DNA from: Paracoccaceae bacterium
Lineage (GTDB): Bacteria; Pseudomonadota; Alphaproteobacteria; Rhodobacterales; Rhodobacteraceae
DNA: 43,258 nucleotides
NCBI GenBank assembly: GCA_014872815.1
Contig: WKFK01000007.1
Coordinates: forward strand, 1-43,258
Direction of reading: 5' to 3'
Part shown: positions 16,923 through 25,012 of the stretch, in pieces
Layout: each line of letters starts with the position of its first letter
How positions within the stretch are numbered: the stretch's first letter is position 1
Position numbers and translations under genes: made by a program
Notes under the pieces: model-generated
Told to the model about the DNA's origin: nothing
What the model saw: only the letters and a program-made list of their open reading frames with translations
The model's database searches: none

Positions 16923-17912
16923 ATGTCTGGTGACAGCCACCTTCCAAAGGCCCTGCAAGGCCTGCGCATCCCCGCAGTTGCCTCGCCTTTGTTTATCATT
17001 TCCGTACCCGCGCTGGTCATAGCTCAGTGTAAGGCAGGCATCATCGGCAGCTTCCCGGCACTGAACGCCCGCGAAGGCGAGGGCGAGCATCCGCTGCTGG
17101 ACACATGGCTGACAGAAATCCGTGAAGAGCTGGATCGCCACAACCAAGAGAACCCGGATCGACCTGCCGCGCCCTTTGCCGTGAACCAGATCGTGCACCG
17201 GTCAAATACGCGGCTCGAGCGTGACATCGAGCTGTGTCACAAACACAAAGTTCCAGTGTGGATCACCTCGCTTGGCGCGCGGGTGGAGGTCAACGACGCG
17301 GCCCATGATTGCGGCGGCATTGCCCTTCACGACATCATCAACAACAAGTTTGCCAAGAAGGCGATCGAGAAAGGCGCCGACGGCCTCATCGCTGTCGCCG
17401 CTGGTGCAGGTGGCCACGCAGGTCCGCAAAGCCCGCTGGCACTGATCAGTGAAATCCGCGAGTGGTTTGACGGGCCTTTGCTGCTGTCGGGTTCCATTGG
17501 CACCGGCGCGTCGCTTTTGGCGGCACAAGCCATGGGCGCAGACCTCGGCTACATCGGCTCGCCTTTCATCGCCACCGAAGAAGCCAACGCCGTGCAAGGC
17601 TACAAAGACATGATTGTCGACAGCGGCGCTGAGGACATCGTCTATTCGTCTCTGTTTACCGGCGTGTCTGGCAACTACCTCAAAGGCTCTGTGACCAACG
17701 CGGGCATGGACCCGGACAACCTGCCGGAAGGTGACGTGAAAACCATGGATTTCGGCGGTGACCGGGAAAAACCGAAGGCATGGAAAACCATCTGGGGCTC
17801 CGGACAAGGCATTGGGTCTGTCAAAGAAGTCACCAAAACCGCAGACCTCGTTGACCGACTGGAACGCGAATACATCGCTGCGTGGAAGCGCTTGCAGGCC
17901 CGCATGTCATGA
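16923..17912 (+). CDS. Nitronate monooxygenase / 2-nitropropane dioxygenase-like flavoprotein
   Basis: A 329-residue FMN-dependent TIM-barrel protein of the NMO/NPD family. Seen: N-terminal IPAVASPLFIISVPALVIAQCKAGIIGSFPA, the FMN-phosphate region GADGLIAVAAGAGGHAGPQSPLALI with the family His, and LLLSGSIGTGASLLAAQAMGADLGYIGSPF. NMOs oxidise alkyl nitronates such as propionate-3-nitronate; many bacterial members have unproven roles. The ATG has CAGGAG about six bases upstream. A 167-base gap separates it from the hydrolase, so it may start its own transcript; the following gene overlaps it by four bases. Confidence 0.88.
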   Translation: MSGDSHLPKALQGLRIPAVASPLFIISVPALVIAQCKAGIIGSFPALNAREGEGEHPLLDTWLTEIREELDRHNQENPDRPAAPFAVNQIVHRSNTRLERDIELCHKHKVPVWITSLGARVEVNDAAHDCGGIALHDIINNKFAKKAIEKGADGLIAVAAGAGGHAGPQSPLALISEIREWFDGPLLLSGSIGTGASLLAAQAMGADLGYIGSPFIATEEANAVQGYKDMIVDSGAEDIVYSSLFTGVSGNYLKGSVTNAGMDPDNLPEGDVKTMDFGGDREKPKAWKTIWGSGQGIGSVKEVTKTADLVDRLEREYIAAWKRLQARMS

Positions 17913-18580
17913 GCCAGATGTTCCACCTGATCCGCCATGCGCAAGCCAGCTTTGGCGCGGCCGACTATGACAACCTGTCTGACCTCGGCCATCGCCAATC
18001 CGCGGCGCTGGGCGCGGCGCTCAAACGCCAGGGCGTTGTACCGGATGCGGTGTTCATCGGCGCGCAAAAACGCCATCGTCAGACCTGGGAGGGCATCGAA
18101 AGCGCGCTGGGCACTGGGCTTGAACCGATTGTCATTCCCGGATGGAACGAGTTTGACTTTGGCGGGCTGCTCGAAGCCCGCTACGCCAACCGCGATGACA
18201 AACCGGCAGGGTTGCATGATGACCGCAAAACCCATTTCCGCATCCTACGCGACACGGTGATCGAATGGCAGCGCGGAGAGATCGACAATCCACCGGAAAG
18301 CTTCGCCGCCTTCACAGATCGCGTGCGTGAAGCCCGCGCGATTGTCGCCGCGTCCGGCGCAAAAACGCCCCTCGCGGTCAGCTCCGGCGGCGCCATCGGA
18401 CGTACCATCGCCGATGTGCTCGACGCGCCCGCTGAGCAAATGATCCTGCTGCAGTTGCAGGTCAAAAACTGCGCCTTGGCCCGGTTGGTCATGGCCAAAG
18501 GCCACACATGGCTCAACGGGTTCAACGAAACCCCGCATATTGACGGCAGCAATCAAGACGAGATGCTGACCTACAGCTAA
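17909..18580 (+). CDS. Histidine phosphatase family protein
   Basis: A 223-residue member of the phosphoglycerate-mutase-like (branch 1) superfamily. Catalytic LIRHAQASFG (His8) opens the protein; the second His region is SSGGAIGRTIAD and an acidic E/D pair lies in GWNEFDFGGLLEAR. In other members the second segment is usually GHGG-like, so here SSGGA replaces the catalytic His and activity may be altered. The start ATG overlaps the NMO stop as ATGA. Substrate unknown; its place in the acyl-CoA cluster suggests a sugar-phosphate or CoA-linked target only loosely. Confidence 0.87.
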   Translation: MSQMFHLIRHAQASFGAADYDNLSDLGHRQSAALGAALKRQGVVPDAVFIGAQKRHRQTWEGIESALGTGLEPIVIPGWNEFDFGGLLEARYANRDDKPAGLHDDRKTHFRILRDTVIEWQRGEIDNPPESFAAFTDRVREARAIVAASGAKTPLAVSSGGAIGRTIADVLDAPAEQMILLQLQVKNCALARLVMAKGHTWLNGFNETPHIDGSNQDEMLTYS

Positions 18581-18605
18581 CGTGGACCTTGGGGAGGAGA
18601 CACAG

Positions 18606-19631
18606 ATGGACGCAACCACCTTGGACACCGCCGCCGTTGCGCGCTGGCTGGCGGACAATCTTGACGGTTTTGAAGGCCCGATTGAAGCCACCAAATTCGA
18701 CGTCGGCCAATCCAACCCCACGTTCCGGCTTGATAGCCCCTCTGGCCAATATGTCCTGCGTCGTAAGCCGCCCGGCGTACTCTTGAAATCCGCTCATGCT
18801 GTTGACCGCGAATTCCGCGTGCAAAAGGCGCTTGCCGGCACTGACGTCCCAGTCGCCCAAATGCACTTGCTCTGCGAAGACGACGATGTGATTGGCTCTG
18901 CCTTCTATGTCATGGATTTCATCGAAGGCCGCAACTTCGACGACCCGCGCTTGCCGGAACTCACCAACGACCAACGCGCCCAAGTCATCGACGAAATGGG
19001 CCGCGTGCTCGCCGCCATTCATTCCGTCGATATCAACGCTGTGGGCCTGTCGGACTACGGCCCAGACGGCAATTATTTCGAACGCCAAGTCGGCCGCTGG
19101 ACCAAACAATATCGCGCCAGCGAAACCGAAACGATCCCGCAGATGGATCAGCTGATCGACTGGCTCACCGCCAATATCCCCACTGACGACGGCAAGCGCA
19201 CCTTGGTGCATGGCGATTACCGGATCGACAATATGCTCTTTGCCAAAGCCCGCCCCGAAGTCGTCGCGGTACTCGACTGGGAGCTGTCCACCATCGGCCA
19301 TCCTTATGCCGATCTGGCAGCGGTGATCATGCAATGGCAGATGCCGCCGGGCAACGAGGGCAGGGGACTTGCCGGTGTGGATCGCGCTGCGCTTGGCCTG
19401 CCAACAGACGAAGACTTCATCGCCGCCTATTGCAAACGCATGGGCCTGCCCGGCATTGAAAAATTCGGCTTTTATCTGGCGTTCTGTTTCTTCCGCATGG
19501 GCGCGATCATCCAAGGCGTGAAGAAACGCGCGTTGGACGGTAATGCATCTGATCCGGAACGCGCCGCCAAGCTGGGGGCCTTTGTGCCAATGTTTGCCAT
19601 GGCCGGACTGGAGGCCTCAAAACGTGGATAA
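18606..19631 (+). CDS. ACAD10-type aminoglycoside/acyl phosphotransferase
   Basis: A 341-residue protein of the APH kinase-like fold. Seen: ATP-binding strands YVLRRKPPGVLL, then the catalytic loop HGDYRIDN (202-209) and metal-binding VLDWELSTIGHPYADLA with Asp224. The sequence type is that of the kinase domain of ACAD10/ACAD11, which phosphorylates 4-hydroxyacyl-CoAs on the way to beta-oxidation. The ATG at 18606 has GGGGAGGAGA six bases upstream; an in-frame start 24 bases earlier precedes that site and is rejected. The usual partner acyl-CoA dehydrogenase is not next to it here. Confidence 0.9.
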   Translation: MDATTLDTAAVARWLADNLDGFEGPIEATKFDVGQSNPTFRLDSPSGQYVLRRKPPGVLLKSAHAVDREFRVQKALAGTDVPVAQMHLLCEDDDVIGSAFYVMDFIEGRNFDDPRLPELTNDQRAQVIDEMGRVLAAIHSVDINAVGLSDYGPDGNYFERQVGRWTKQYRASETETIPQMDQLIDWLTANIPTDDGKRTLVHGDYRIDNMLFAKARPEVVAVLDWELSTIGHPYADLAAVIMQWQMPPGNEGRGLAGVDRAALGLPTDEDFIAAYCKRMGLPGIEKFGFYLAFCFFRMGAIIQGVKKRALDGNASDPERAAKLGAFVPMFAMAGLEASKRG

Positions 19632-20409
19632 GATGTTTCAGGACAAGGTGGTCATGATCACTGGCGCCGCCAGCGGGTTTGGCGCGCTGGCGGCCGAAAA
19701 CTTCGCCGCGCATGGTGCCAAACTTGGCCTGTCGGACATCAACGCAGACCAACTTACTACGGTGGCGGACGGCCTGCGTGCCAAAGGCGTCGAGGTTGTG
19801 GCCGACACGGTTGATGTATCCGACGAAACGCAAGTTGGGGCTCACGTTGCCAATATCGTGGCGACTTTCGGCGTCCTCGACATAGGCATCAATAACGCGG
19901 GTATCGGCCACGACGTGCGCCCGTTGCAGTTCCTCACCACAGAGGACTTCGATCTGATGATGAACGTGAACGCCAAAGGCGTGTTCCTCTGTATGAAGTA
20001 TCAGATCCCGCTGATGCAAAAGGCCGGTGCGGGGGCGATCCTCAATGTAGCGTCTGCGGCAGGGCTGGTTGGCTCCGGCCATCTGTCGCTCTATTCCGCC
20101 GCCAAACATGCGGTCGTGGGTCTGACCAAAGCTGCGGCGGATGAAAACGCCACACGTGGCATCCGCGTGAATGCACTCTGCCCCTCTTTCTCGGCAACAC
20201 CTATGGTGGATGAAATGGCCGATCAGGTTGGCGACCGTGCTGGTCTAAGTCGGGAAGACGCCATGACCCACATTGCCAGCCGCGTGCCCATGCGTCGCGT
20301 GTCCAAGCCAGAAGAGGTGGTGCAGGCGATGTTGTGGATCAATGCGCCAGAGAATAGCTTTATGACCGGCCAGGCGATTGCCATTGATGGTGGTTTGACG
20401 GCGGTGTGA
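19624..20409 (+). CDS. SDR-family dehydrogenase
   Basis: A 261-residue classical short-chain dehydrogenase. Seen: cofactor motif TGAASGFG (13-20), NNAG (90-93), catalytic Ser144, Tyr157 and Lys161 (YSAAK), and the C-terminal NSFMTGQAIAIDGGLTAV. Asp38 in LSDIN favours NAD. It would oxidise a hydroxyacyl-CoA or other secondary alcohol. A GTG at 19624 sits nine bases after GGAGG and overlaps the phosphotransferase gene by eight bases; the ATG at 19633 is the alternative start. Confidence 0.92.
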   Translation: MDKMFQDKVVMITGAASGFGALAAENFAAHGAKLGLSDINADQLTTVADGLRAKGVEVVADTVDVSDETQVGAHVANIVATFGVLDIGINNAGIGHDVRPLQFLTTEDFDLMMNVNAKGVFLCMKYQIPLMQKAGAGAILNVASAAGLVGSGHLSLYSAAKHAVVGLTKAAADENATRGIRVNALCPSFSATPMVDEMADQVGDRAGLSREDAMTHIASRVPMRRVSKPEEVVQAMLWINAPENSFMTGQAIAIDGGLTAV

Positions 20410-20451
20410 TCGCCACAGCGCCGGGTGAAACAGATTTAAACGGACGAACTC

Positions 20452-20871
20452 ATGACTCACGCTCCTCTTGACCCGGCCTTGGACGAAGCTCCTTACGAGC
20501 TGCAAAAGCACCTCGGGTTTGAGCTCACCCATTGGGACACAGACTACGCCCGCCTCGCGCTGCCGATTGCGCCACATCTGATGAACCGCGCGGGCATTCC
20601 CCACGGCGGCATCTACGCCACGCTTCTGGATACGGTCATGGGGTTTGCAGGCTGCTACACCGGCACGCCGGAGCACAAGAAACTGGCGCTCACGCTGTCG
20701 TTGACCACCAACTTTCTGAGCCGCCCCAAAGGGCAAGGTCTGATCGCGGAAGGCTGGCGCACCGGCGGCGGCGCAAAAACCTTCTTTGCCGAAGGCACCA
20801 TCACGGACGAAACCGGTGAGGTCATCGCCCGTGGCTCTGGTGCCTTCAAATATCGCGCAACAACGCTTTAG
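20452..20871 (+). CDS. PaaI family thioesterase
   Basis: A 139-residue hotdog thioesterase. The active-site helix MNRAGIPHGGIYATLLDTVMGFAG carries HGG at 51-53 and Asp60, the pattern of PaaI/YdiI-type acyl-CoA thioesterases acting in the cytoplasm on short, medium or aryl acyl-CoAs. It is last in the rightward acyl-CoA cluster, 42 bases after the SDR gene; the ribosome-binding site is weak. Its last codons overlap those of the convergent PLP-enzyme gene by four bases. Confidence 0.9.
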   Translation: MTHAPLDPALDEAPYELQKHLGFELTHWDTDYARLALPIAPHLMNRAGIPHGGIYATLLDTVMGFAGCYTGTPEHKKLALTLSLTTNFLSRPKGQGLIAEGWRTGGGAKTFFAEGTITDETGEVIARGSGAFKYRATTL

Positions 20872-22274
20872 CTTGCCAATGCCGTTTGGGCGTCAAGGCC
20901 CCAGCTGCGGGCCAGCTCGGCCACAGACGCGAGGATGTAGTTCACGGTTTCATCCGTCATCAACACGCTCAGGTTCAGGCGCACAAAGCCGGGTTTGGAT
21001 GTGCCTGGCCCTTGCAAAATGTCGTTGCGGATGACGGACGACTGATCGTAGCCAATCTTTAGCAACTCGTGCACATAAGGCCCGGCGCAGGAACAGCCAC
21101 CCCGTGCCTGAATGCCGTATTTCTCCGACAGGGCGCGGGTGAAAGCGTTGTGGTCAATGCGCTCGCCATAAGCATTCAGTGGCACAAACGACAGGATTGG
21201 CAGGCGTTCTTTGCGCTCTGGCGCCAAAATCCGCAGCCTTGGTTCGTTCTCCCAGGCGGCAAAGGCCCGCGCCGTCAGCACAGCATTGCGCGCCGCCATC
21301 GCCTCTTGGCCAATCACCTCTTTCACCTTGAGCGCCAGCGCCACGCGAATATCACCCACCACATTTGGCGTGCCCCCTTCTTCGCGCTGCTCCAGTTTGG
21401 CGACATAGTCATGCTGATGCGCGTTCACAAAGGCCACGGTGCCGCCGCCGGGGCGATAGGGCACGCGGGCGCAGGCCAGCTCTTGGCGCATCACCAACAC
21501 ACCGCTTGCGCCGGGGCCACCAATGCACTTGTGCGGTGAAAACACCAACGCGTCGATCTCTGCCCCCTCAACCGGTGTCATCTGCATCGGCAAATAGGGT
21601 CCGCCCCCGGCATAGTCCCACACCATGATCCCCCCATGGTGTTTGACCAGCCGGGTCAGCGCCGCCACATCCGTGCACACCCCTGTGACATTGGCCGCCG
21701 CGCTGAGCGCCACGATCACACGGCCTGTGGCCCCCCGCTCCGTGAGCAGCTGGGTCAGAATTTTGCGGTCCGGACCGGGCAGATCGCCCTCCGGCACTTC
21801 GATCACATCCGCACCGCTTTCACGCCACGGCAGCAGGTTGGAATGGTGCTCATAAGGGCCCACCAGCACAGTGTCCCCCGCGCCGACGCCCATCAGATGC
21901 ATCAACTGGTTCAAGCCGGTTGTGGCGCCGGAGCCAGAGAAGATCACCGCATGTTCCCCGGCACGCGCGCCGCAATGCTCCCGCACAACCTCCCGCGCGC
22001 CTTCACGCAATGCGCCCATGCGCGCACCACAGAAGGACGCATCGGTGTGGGTGTTGGCGTAGAACGGCAGGACCTCTTCCATGACAAACATTTCCACCTG
22101 ACGCAGCGCCCGCCCGGAAGCCACGTAATCCGCATAAACCAGCTTCTTGGGGCCGTTTGGAGTGTCGATAAGAGTCTCACCACCAATCAATCCGGTCCGC
22201 AGGAATTCTTGCGGGTCCTTCGCAGTCTTTAGCGTGTTGGCAAATGTCTCAAAAGGGGCGGTCAGTTTGGTCAT
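20868..22274 (-). CDS. Class V aminotransferase, cysteine-desulfurase-like
   Basis: A 468-residue PLP enzyme of the NifS/CsdA superfamily. Seen: FSGSGATTGLNQLM (PLP phosphate loop), YEHHSNLLPWRES with the His stacking on PLP, Asp220 in VWDYAGGGPY, the Schiff-base Lys249 in FSPHK, and a C-terminal GGCSCAGPYVH loop that places Cys where desulfurases carry the catalytic Cys. It may release sulfur from cysteine or a similar amino acid. The start at 22274 has GAGGA five bases upstream; an ATG four codons earlier lacks one. An Lrp/AsnC regulator is divergent from it. Confidence 0.88.
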   Translation of the reverse strand: MTKLTAPFETFANTLKTAKDPQEFLRTGLIGGETLIDTPNGPKKLVYADYVASGRALRQVEMFVMEEVLPFYANTHTDASFCGARMGALREGAREVVREHCGARAGEHAVIFSGSGATTGLNQLMHLMGVGAGDTVLVGPYEHHSNLLPWRESGADVIEVPEGDLPGPDRKILTQLLTERGATGRVIVALSAAANVTGVCTDVAALTRLVKHHGGIMVWDYAGGGPYLPMQMTPVEGAEIDALVFSPHKCIGGPGASGVLVMRQELACARVPYRPGGGTVAFVNAHQHDYVAKLEQREEGGTPNVVGDIRVALALKVKEVIGQEAMAARNAVLTARAFAAWENEPRLRILAPERKERLPILSFVPLNAYGERIDHNAFTRALSEKYGIQARGGCSCAGPYVHELLKIGYDQSSVIRNDILQGPGTSKPGFVRLNLSVLMTDETVNYILASVAELARSWGLDAQTALAS

Positions 22275-22368
22275 TTTCGTCCTCATGCGCGTGTTGAGGG
22301 GATGTTAGCCCTGCCGAAATAGAAAAATACTCCCTTTTTTATCGTCATTTCGTAAAATTTGTGGTCAA

Positions 22369-22845
22369 ATGATCGGCATGAGTAAGCAAATCGACCAAAT
22401 TGATCGCAATATCCTCGATGTATTGCAAAGAGACGCCTCTTTGTCGCAACGCGAAGTGGCAGATCGTGTGGGCCTGTCGCAAAACGCCCTATGGCGACGG
22501 TTGAAAAAGCTCGAGGAAGAGGGCGTGCTGCTGGGGTCGCGCATGCGCATCGATCCCACGGCGCTGGGCCTCGACCTCACCGTCTTTGTCATGGTGCGCA
22601 CCCGCAACCACTCGATGGAATGGGCAGAAGGATTTAAGGCCCATGTGGCCCGCATTCCCCAAGTGGCGGAGATGCACCGGATTGGCGGGGATTGGGACTA
22701 TATGCTCAAAATCATCACCTCTGGTATGTCTGGTTATGATGCGGTCTACCGCCGCCTGACCACAGGCTATGAGCTCGACACGGTCACAGGCTTCTTCTCC
22801 ATGGAAACCATGCTCGAAGACCGCCCTGTCGACGTATTTGAGTGA
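22369..22845 (+). CDS. Lrp/AsnC family transcriptional regulator
   Basis: A 158-residue regulator. The N-terminal helix-turn-helix is IDRNILDVLQRDASLSQREVADRVGLSQNALWRRLKKLEEEGVL, and the C-terminal RAM/ligand domain starts near LDLTVFVMVRT and ends ELDTVTGFFSMETMLEDRP. The family senses amino acids. It faces away from the cysteine-desulfurase-like gene across 94 A/T-rich bases, the usual layout for a regulator of the neighbour. Two ATGs (22369, 22378) are possible; neither has a good ribosome-binding site and the first is chosen on spacing to GTGGT. Confidence 0.9.
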   Translation: MIGMSKQIDQIDRNILDVLQRDASLSQREVADRVGLSQNALWRRLKKLEEEGVLLGSRMRIDPTALGLDLTVFVMVRTRNHSMEWAEGFKAHVARIPQVAEMHRIGGDWDYMLKIITSGMSGYDAVYRRLTTGYELDTVTGFFSMETMLEDRPVDVFE

Positions 22846-22906
22846 TTTCACACGCCTCCGTCACAAAAGTTTCATCGCTGCTGGCCAGAAAACCGGCATG
22901 AAATGC

Positions 22907-22933
22907 TTGCGACTCACCCTTCATATCCATAAT
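22907..22933 (+). promoter_or_regulatory. Candidate arsR promoter
   Basis: TTGCGA (22907-22912) and CATAAT (22928-22933) are spaced by 15 bases and match the -35/-10 consensus at four and five of six positions. The -10 lies inside the palindromic operator, so repressor binding would block polymerase directly. Transcription would begin at about 22940, only a few bases before the arsR ATG. Confidence 0.45.
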
Positions 22934-22952
22934 TCATGAATTATGGATATGA
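22921..22952. promoter_or_regulatory. Perfect 32-bp palindrome, probable ArsR operator
   Basis: The 16 bases TCATATCCATAATTCA at 22921-22936 are followed immediately by their exact reverse complement, to 22952. The centre TAATTCATGAATTA fits the ATTC...GAAT half-sites known for ArsR-family operators. It covers the candidate -10 and the arsR start codon at 22943. Confidence 0.85.
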
Positions 22953-23275
22953 CATCAGCTCTTACCGCCTTTTCGGCCCTGTCCCAGCAAACCCGTCTGG
23001 AGGCTTTCCGTCTCTTGGTGACGGCAGGTGACGCAGGCATGAGCGCCGGGGACATCGCCGAGGCCTTGGACGTGCGCCAAAACACGCTTTCGGCCAATCT
23101 TGCGGTGTTGCTGCAAGCGGGCCTTGTGCGCAACCAGCGTGAGGGCCGCGTCATCCGCTACTTTGCGGACACCGACGGCATGCGTGGGATGTTGGGCTTT
23201 CTTCTGCAGGACTGCTGCGGCGGTCGGCCAGAGCTGTGTCAGCCACTTATTGAAGACCTGACTTGTGGCTGCTGA
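22943..23275 (+). CDS. arsR: ArsR-family arsenite-responsive repressor
   Basis: A 110-residue winged-helix repressor. The DNA-binding helices are AGDIAEALDVRQNTLSANLAVLLQAGLV followed by the wing NQREGRVIRYFA. The metal site is not the ELCVC type in the DNA-reading helix; instead the C-terminus holds Cys91-Cys92, Cys99 and Cys108/Cys110, like the Acidithiobacillus ferrooxidans type with a CC...C triad. The ATG at 22943 and another at 22949 both lie within or beside the palindrome and have no Shine-Dalgarno sequence, so the message may be nearly leaderless. First gene of the ars operon. Confidence 0.93.
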   Translation: MDMTSALTAFSALSQQTRLEAFRLLVTAGDAGMSAGDIAEALDVRQNTLSANLAVLLQAGLVRNQREGRVIRYFADTDGMRGMLGFLLQDCCGGRPELCQPLIEDLTCGC

Positions 23276-23288
23276 AGGAACGCACAGA

Positions 23289-23837
23289 ATGACAGACAAA
23301 ACTTACAACGTGCTTTTTCTCTGCACTAGGAATTCGGCCCGATCCCTCATTGCCGAGGCGGTTCTTCAGCGCGAGTCTATGGGCCGCTTCAATGGCTATT
23401 CAGCCGGTTCTTCCCCCAAAGACACGCCGCACCCCTACACGTTGGACCTGCTGCACGGTCTCAACCATGACACAAGCTTTGCCCGCTCCAAAAGCTGGGA
23501 AGAGTTTGCCAGCCCGGACGCACCGCAAATGGATTTTGTGTTCACCGTGTGTGATCGGGCCGCTGCTGAACCCTGCCCTGCCTGGCCGGGGCAACCTATG
23601 ACGGCGCATTGGGGGGTGCCGGCCCCGACACAGGTGGAAGGCTCGGAGGCGGAAAAGCGCGTGGCGTTCTCGGAAACCTACCGCATGCTGCGCAATCGGA
23701 TTTCTGCCTTTGTGAATCTGCCGGTGGCGGGTCTAGACAAGATCGCCTTGCAAAAGAACCTGGATGTTATTGGGACAAACGAGGAGCCAGAAGACATTCT
23801 CACCGCCATCCGCAGATTGTCGGGAGCCAAAAAATGA
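23289..23837 (+). CDS. arsC: Arsenate reductase, low-molecular-weight phosphatase type
   Basis: A 182-residue cytoplasmic enzyme that reduces arsenate to arsenite. The P-loop is CTRNSAR (Cys12-Arg18) in [12 protein letters not shown]; Cys88 (TVCDRA) and Cys96 (EPCPAW) supply the relay cysteines, matching the Cys10/Cys82/Cys89 plan of thioredoxin-coupled ArsC, with one extra residue between the last two. Compared with the common CTGNSAR the P-loop has Arg for Gly. It is longer than the usual 130-140 residues, with an extended C-terminus. The ATG has AAGGAA nine bases upstream; its stop overlaps the acr3 start (ATGA). Confidence 0.92.
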   Translation: MTDKTYNVLFLCTRNSARSLIAEAVLQRESMGRFNGYSAGSSPKDTPHPYTLDLLHGLNHDTSFARSKSWEEFASPDAPQMDFVFTVCDRAAAEPCPAWPGQPMTAHWGVPAPTQVEGSEAEKRVAFSETYRMLRNRISAFVNLPVAGLDKIALQKNLDVIGTNEEPEDILTAIRRLSGAKK

Positions 23838-24883
23838 CGGACCACAGCGCAGAACTTGACGCGGGCTTAGGCACGTTTGAACGGCTACTCTCGCTCTGGG
23901 TGGCCTTGGCCATTGCCGCAGGGCTGGCCTTGGGCAGCCTGTTCCCAAGTCTGTTTGGTTGGCTTGCCAGTCTGGAGGTTGCCTCCGTAAACTTGCCAGT
24001 CGCCGTGCTGATCTGGGCGATGGTCTACCCGATGATGGTCGGGATCGACTTTGGCGCGCTCTCGGATGTGGGACGCAAACCCAAAGGCTTGGTGATCACA
24101 CTGGTGGTGAACTGGCTGATCAAACCTTTCACCATGGCAGCGCTGGGCGTTTTGTTCTTCGAGGTCATCTTCGCGCCTTGGATCGATCCGCAAACCGCAA
24201 GCGAATACCTTGCCGGGGTCATCCTTCTGGGCGCAGCGCCCTGTACCGCCATGGTGTTTGTCTGGTCCAATTTGGTGCGTGGGGATGCCAACTACACGCT
24301 GGTGCAGGTCAGTGTGAACGACGTGATCATGGTCTTTGCCTTCGCGCCCATCGTGGCCTTCTTGCTCGGCGTGACCGACATCACCGTGCCATGGAACACC
24401 CTGTTGTTGTCCGTCGTGCTCTACATTCTGCTGCCGCTGGTCGCCGGTGTCATCACCCGTAAGCGCCTGATCGGCCAAGGCGGCGAGAGTGCGGTCGACG
24501 CCTTCCGCGACAAGCTGCGCCCCACCTCAATCGGCGGGTTGCTTCTGACGGTGGTCCTGCTCTTTGGCTTTCAGGCGCAGGTGATCTTGAGCCAGCCGCT
24601 CAATATCCTGCTGATCGCCATCCCGCTGTTGATCCAGACCTACGGGATCTTCTTCATCGCATACGGCGCCGCGCGGCTCTGGAAAGTGCCTTTTGAGGTC
24701 GCCGCCCCCTGTGCCTTGATCGGCACGTCCAACTTCTTTGAATTGGCGGTGGCCGTTGCCATCTCCCTCTTTGGCCTGGGCTCTGGCGCCGCTTTGGCCA
24801 CCGTCGTTGGCGTGCTGGTCGAAGTGCCGGTCATGCTGTCTCTTGTCGCTTTTGCCAATCGCACGCGCGGTTGGTTCGATTAA
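23834..24883 (+). CDS. acr3: Arsenite efflux transporter, ACR3 family
   Basis: A 349-residue inner-membrane protein with about ten helices of the BART superfamily. Seen: [16 protein letters not shown], the functional Cys137 in [35 protein letters not shown] and the late [10 protein letters not shown] with the conserved Glu. It expels the arsenite produced by ArsC. The start ATG overlaps the arsC stop and has GGGAG eight bases upstream; the reading frame stays open further 5' inside arsC but that part is a shadow. Confidence 0.95.
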   Translation: MTDHSAELDAGLGTFERLLSLWVALAIAAGLALGSLFPSLFGWLASLEVASVNLPVAVLIWAMVYPMMVGIDFGALSDVGRKPKGLVITLVVNWLIKPFTMAALGVLFFEVIFAPWIDPQTASEYLAGVILLGAAPCTAMVFVWSNLVRGDANYTLVQVSVNDVIMVFAFAPIVAFLLGVTDITVPWNTLLLSVVLYILLPLVAGVITRKRLIGQGGESAVDAFRDKLRPTSIGGLLLTVVLLFGFQAQVILSQPLNILLIAIPLLIQTYGIFFIAYGAARLWKVPFEVAAPCALIGTSNFFELAVAVAISLFGLGSGAALATVVGVLVEVPVMLSLVAFANRTRGWFD

Positions 24884-24889
24884 TTCCAA

Positions 24890-24971
24890 GCTCGGGCCGC
24901 TGGGCCCGGGCAGCGCCCGACCTCCCCCACGGGAGGGCGCTTTGCTTTCTCCCGAGGTCGGTCGCCGCCCT
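24890..24971. repeat. Palindromic intergenic repeat, family 2, copy A
   Basis: First a GC hairpin (GCTCGGGCC with GGGCCCGGGC), then AGCGCCCGACCTCCC, a small internal hairpin CTCCC/GGGAG, and TCTCCCGAGGTCGG closing the outer inverted repeat. The same order of blocks recurs at 26030, 29308 and 29704. It fills the acr3-GAPDH gap and could stop or slow transcription there. Confidence 0.75.
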
Positions 24972-25012
24972 TAGGAACTGTCTGATCGGGGATAGAAATT
25001 GAGGAATTTCTG

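Noticed and set aside
23609..23833. A longer acr3 start inside arsC
   Set aside because: The added residues are a shadow of arsC; the ATG at 23834 has a good ribosome-binding site and the common ATGA overlap.
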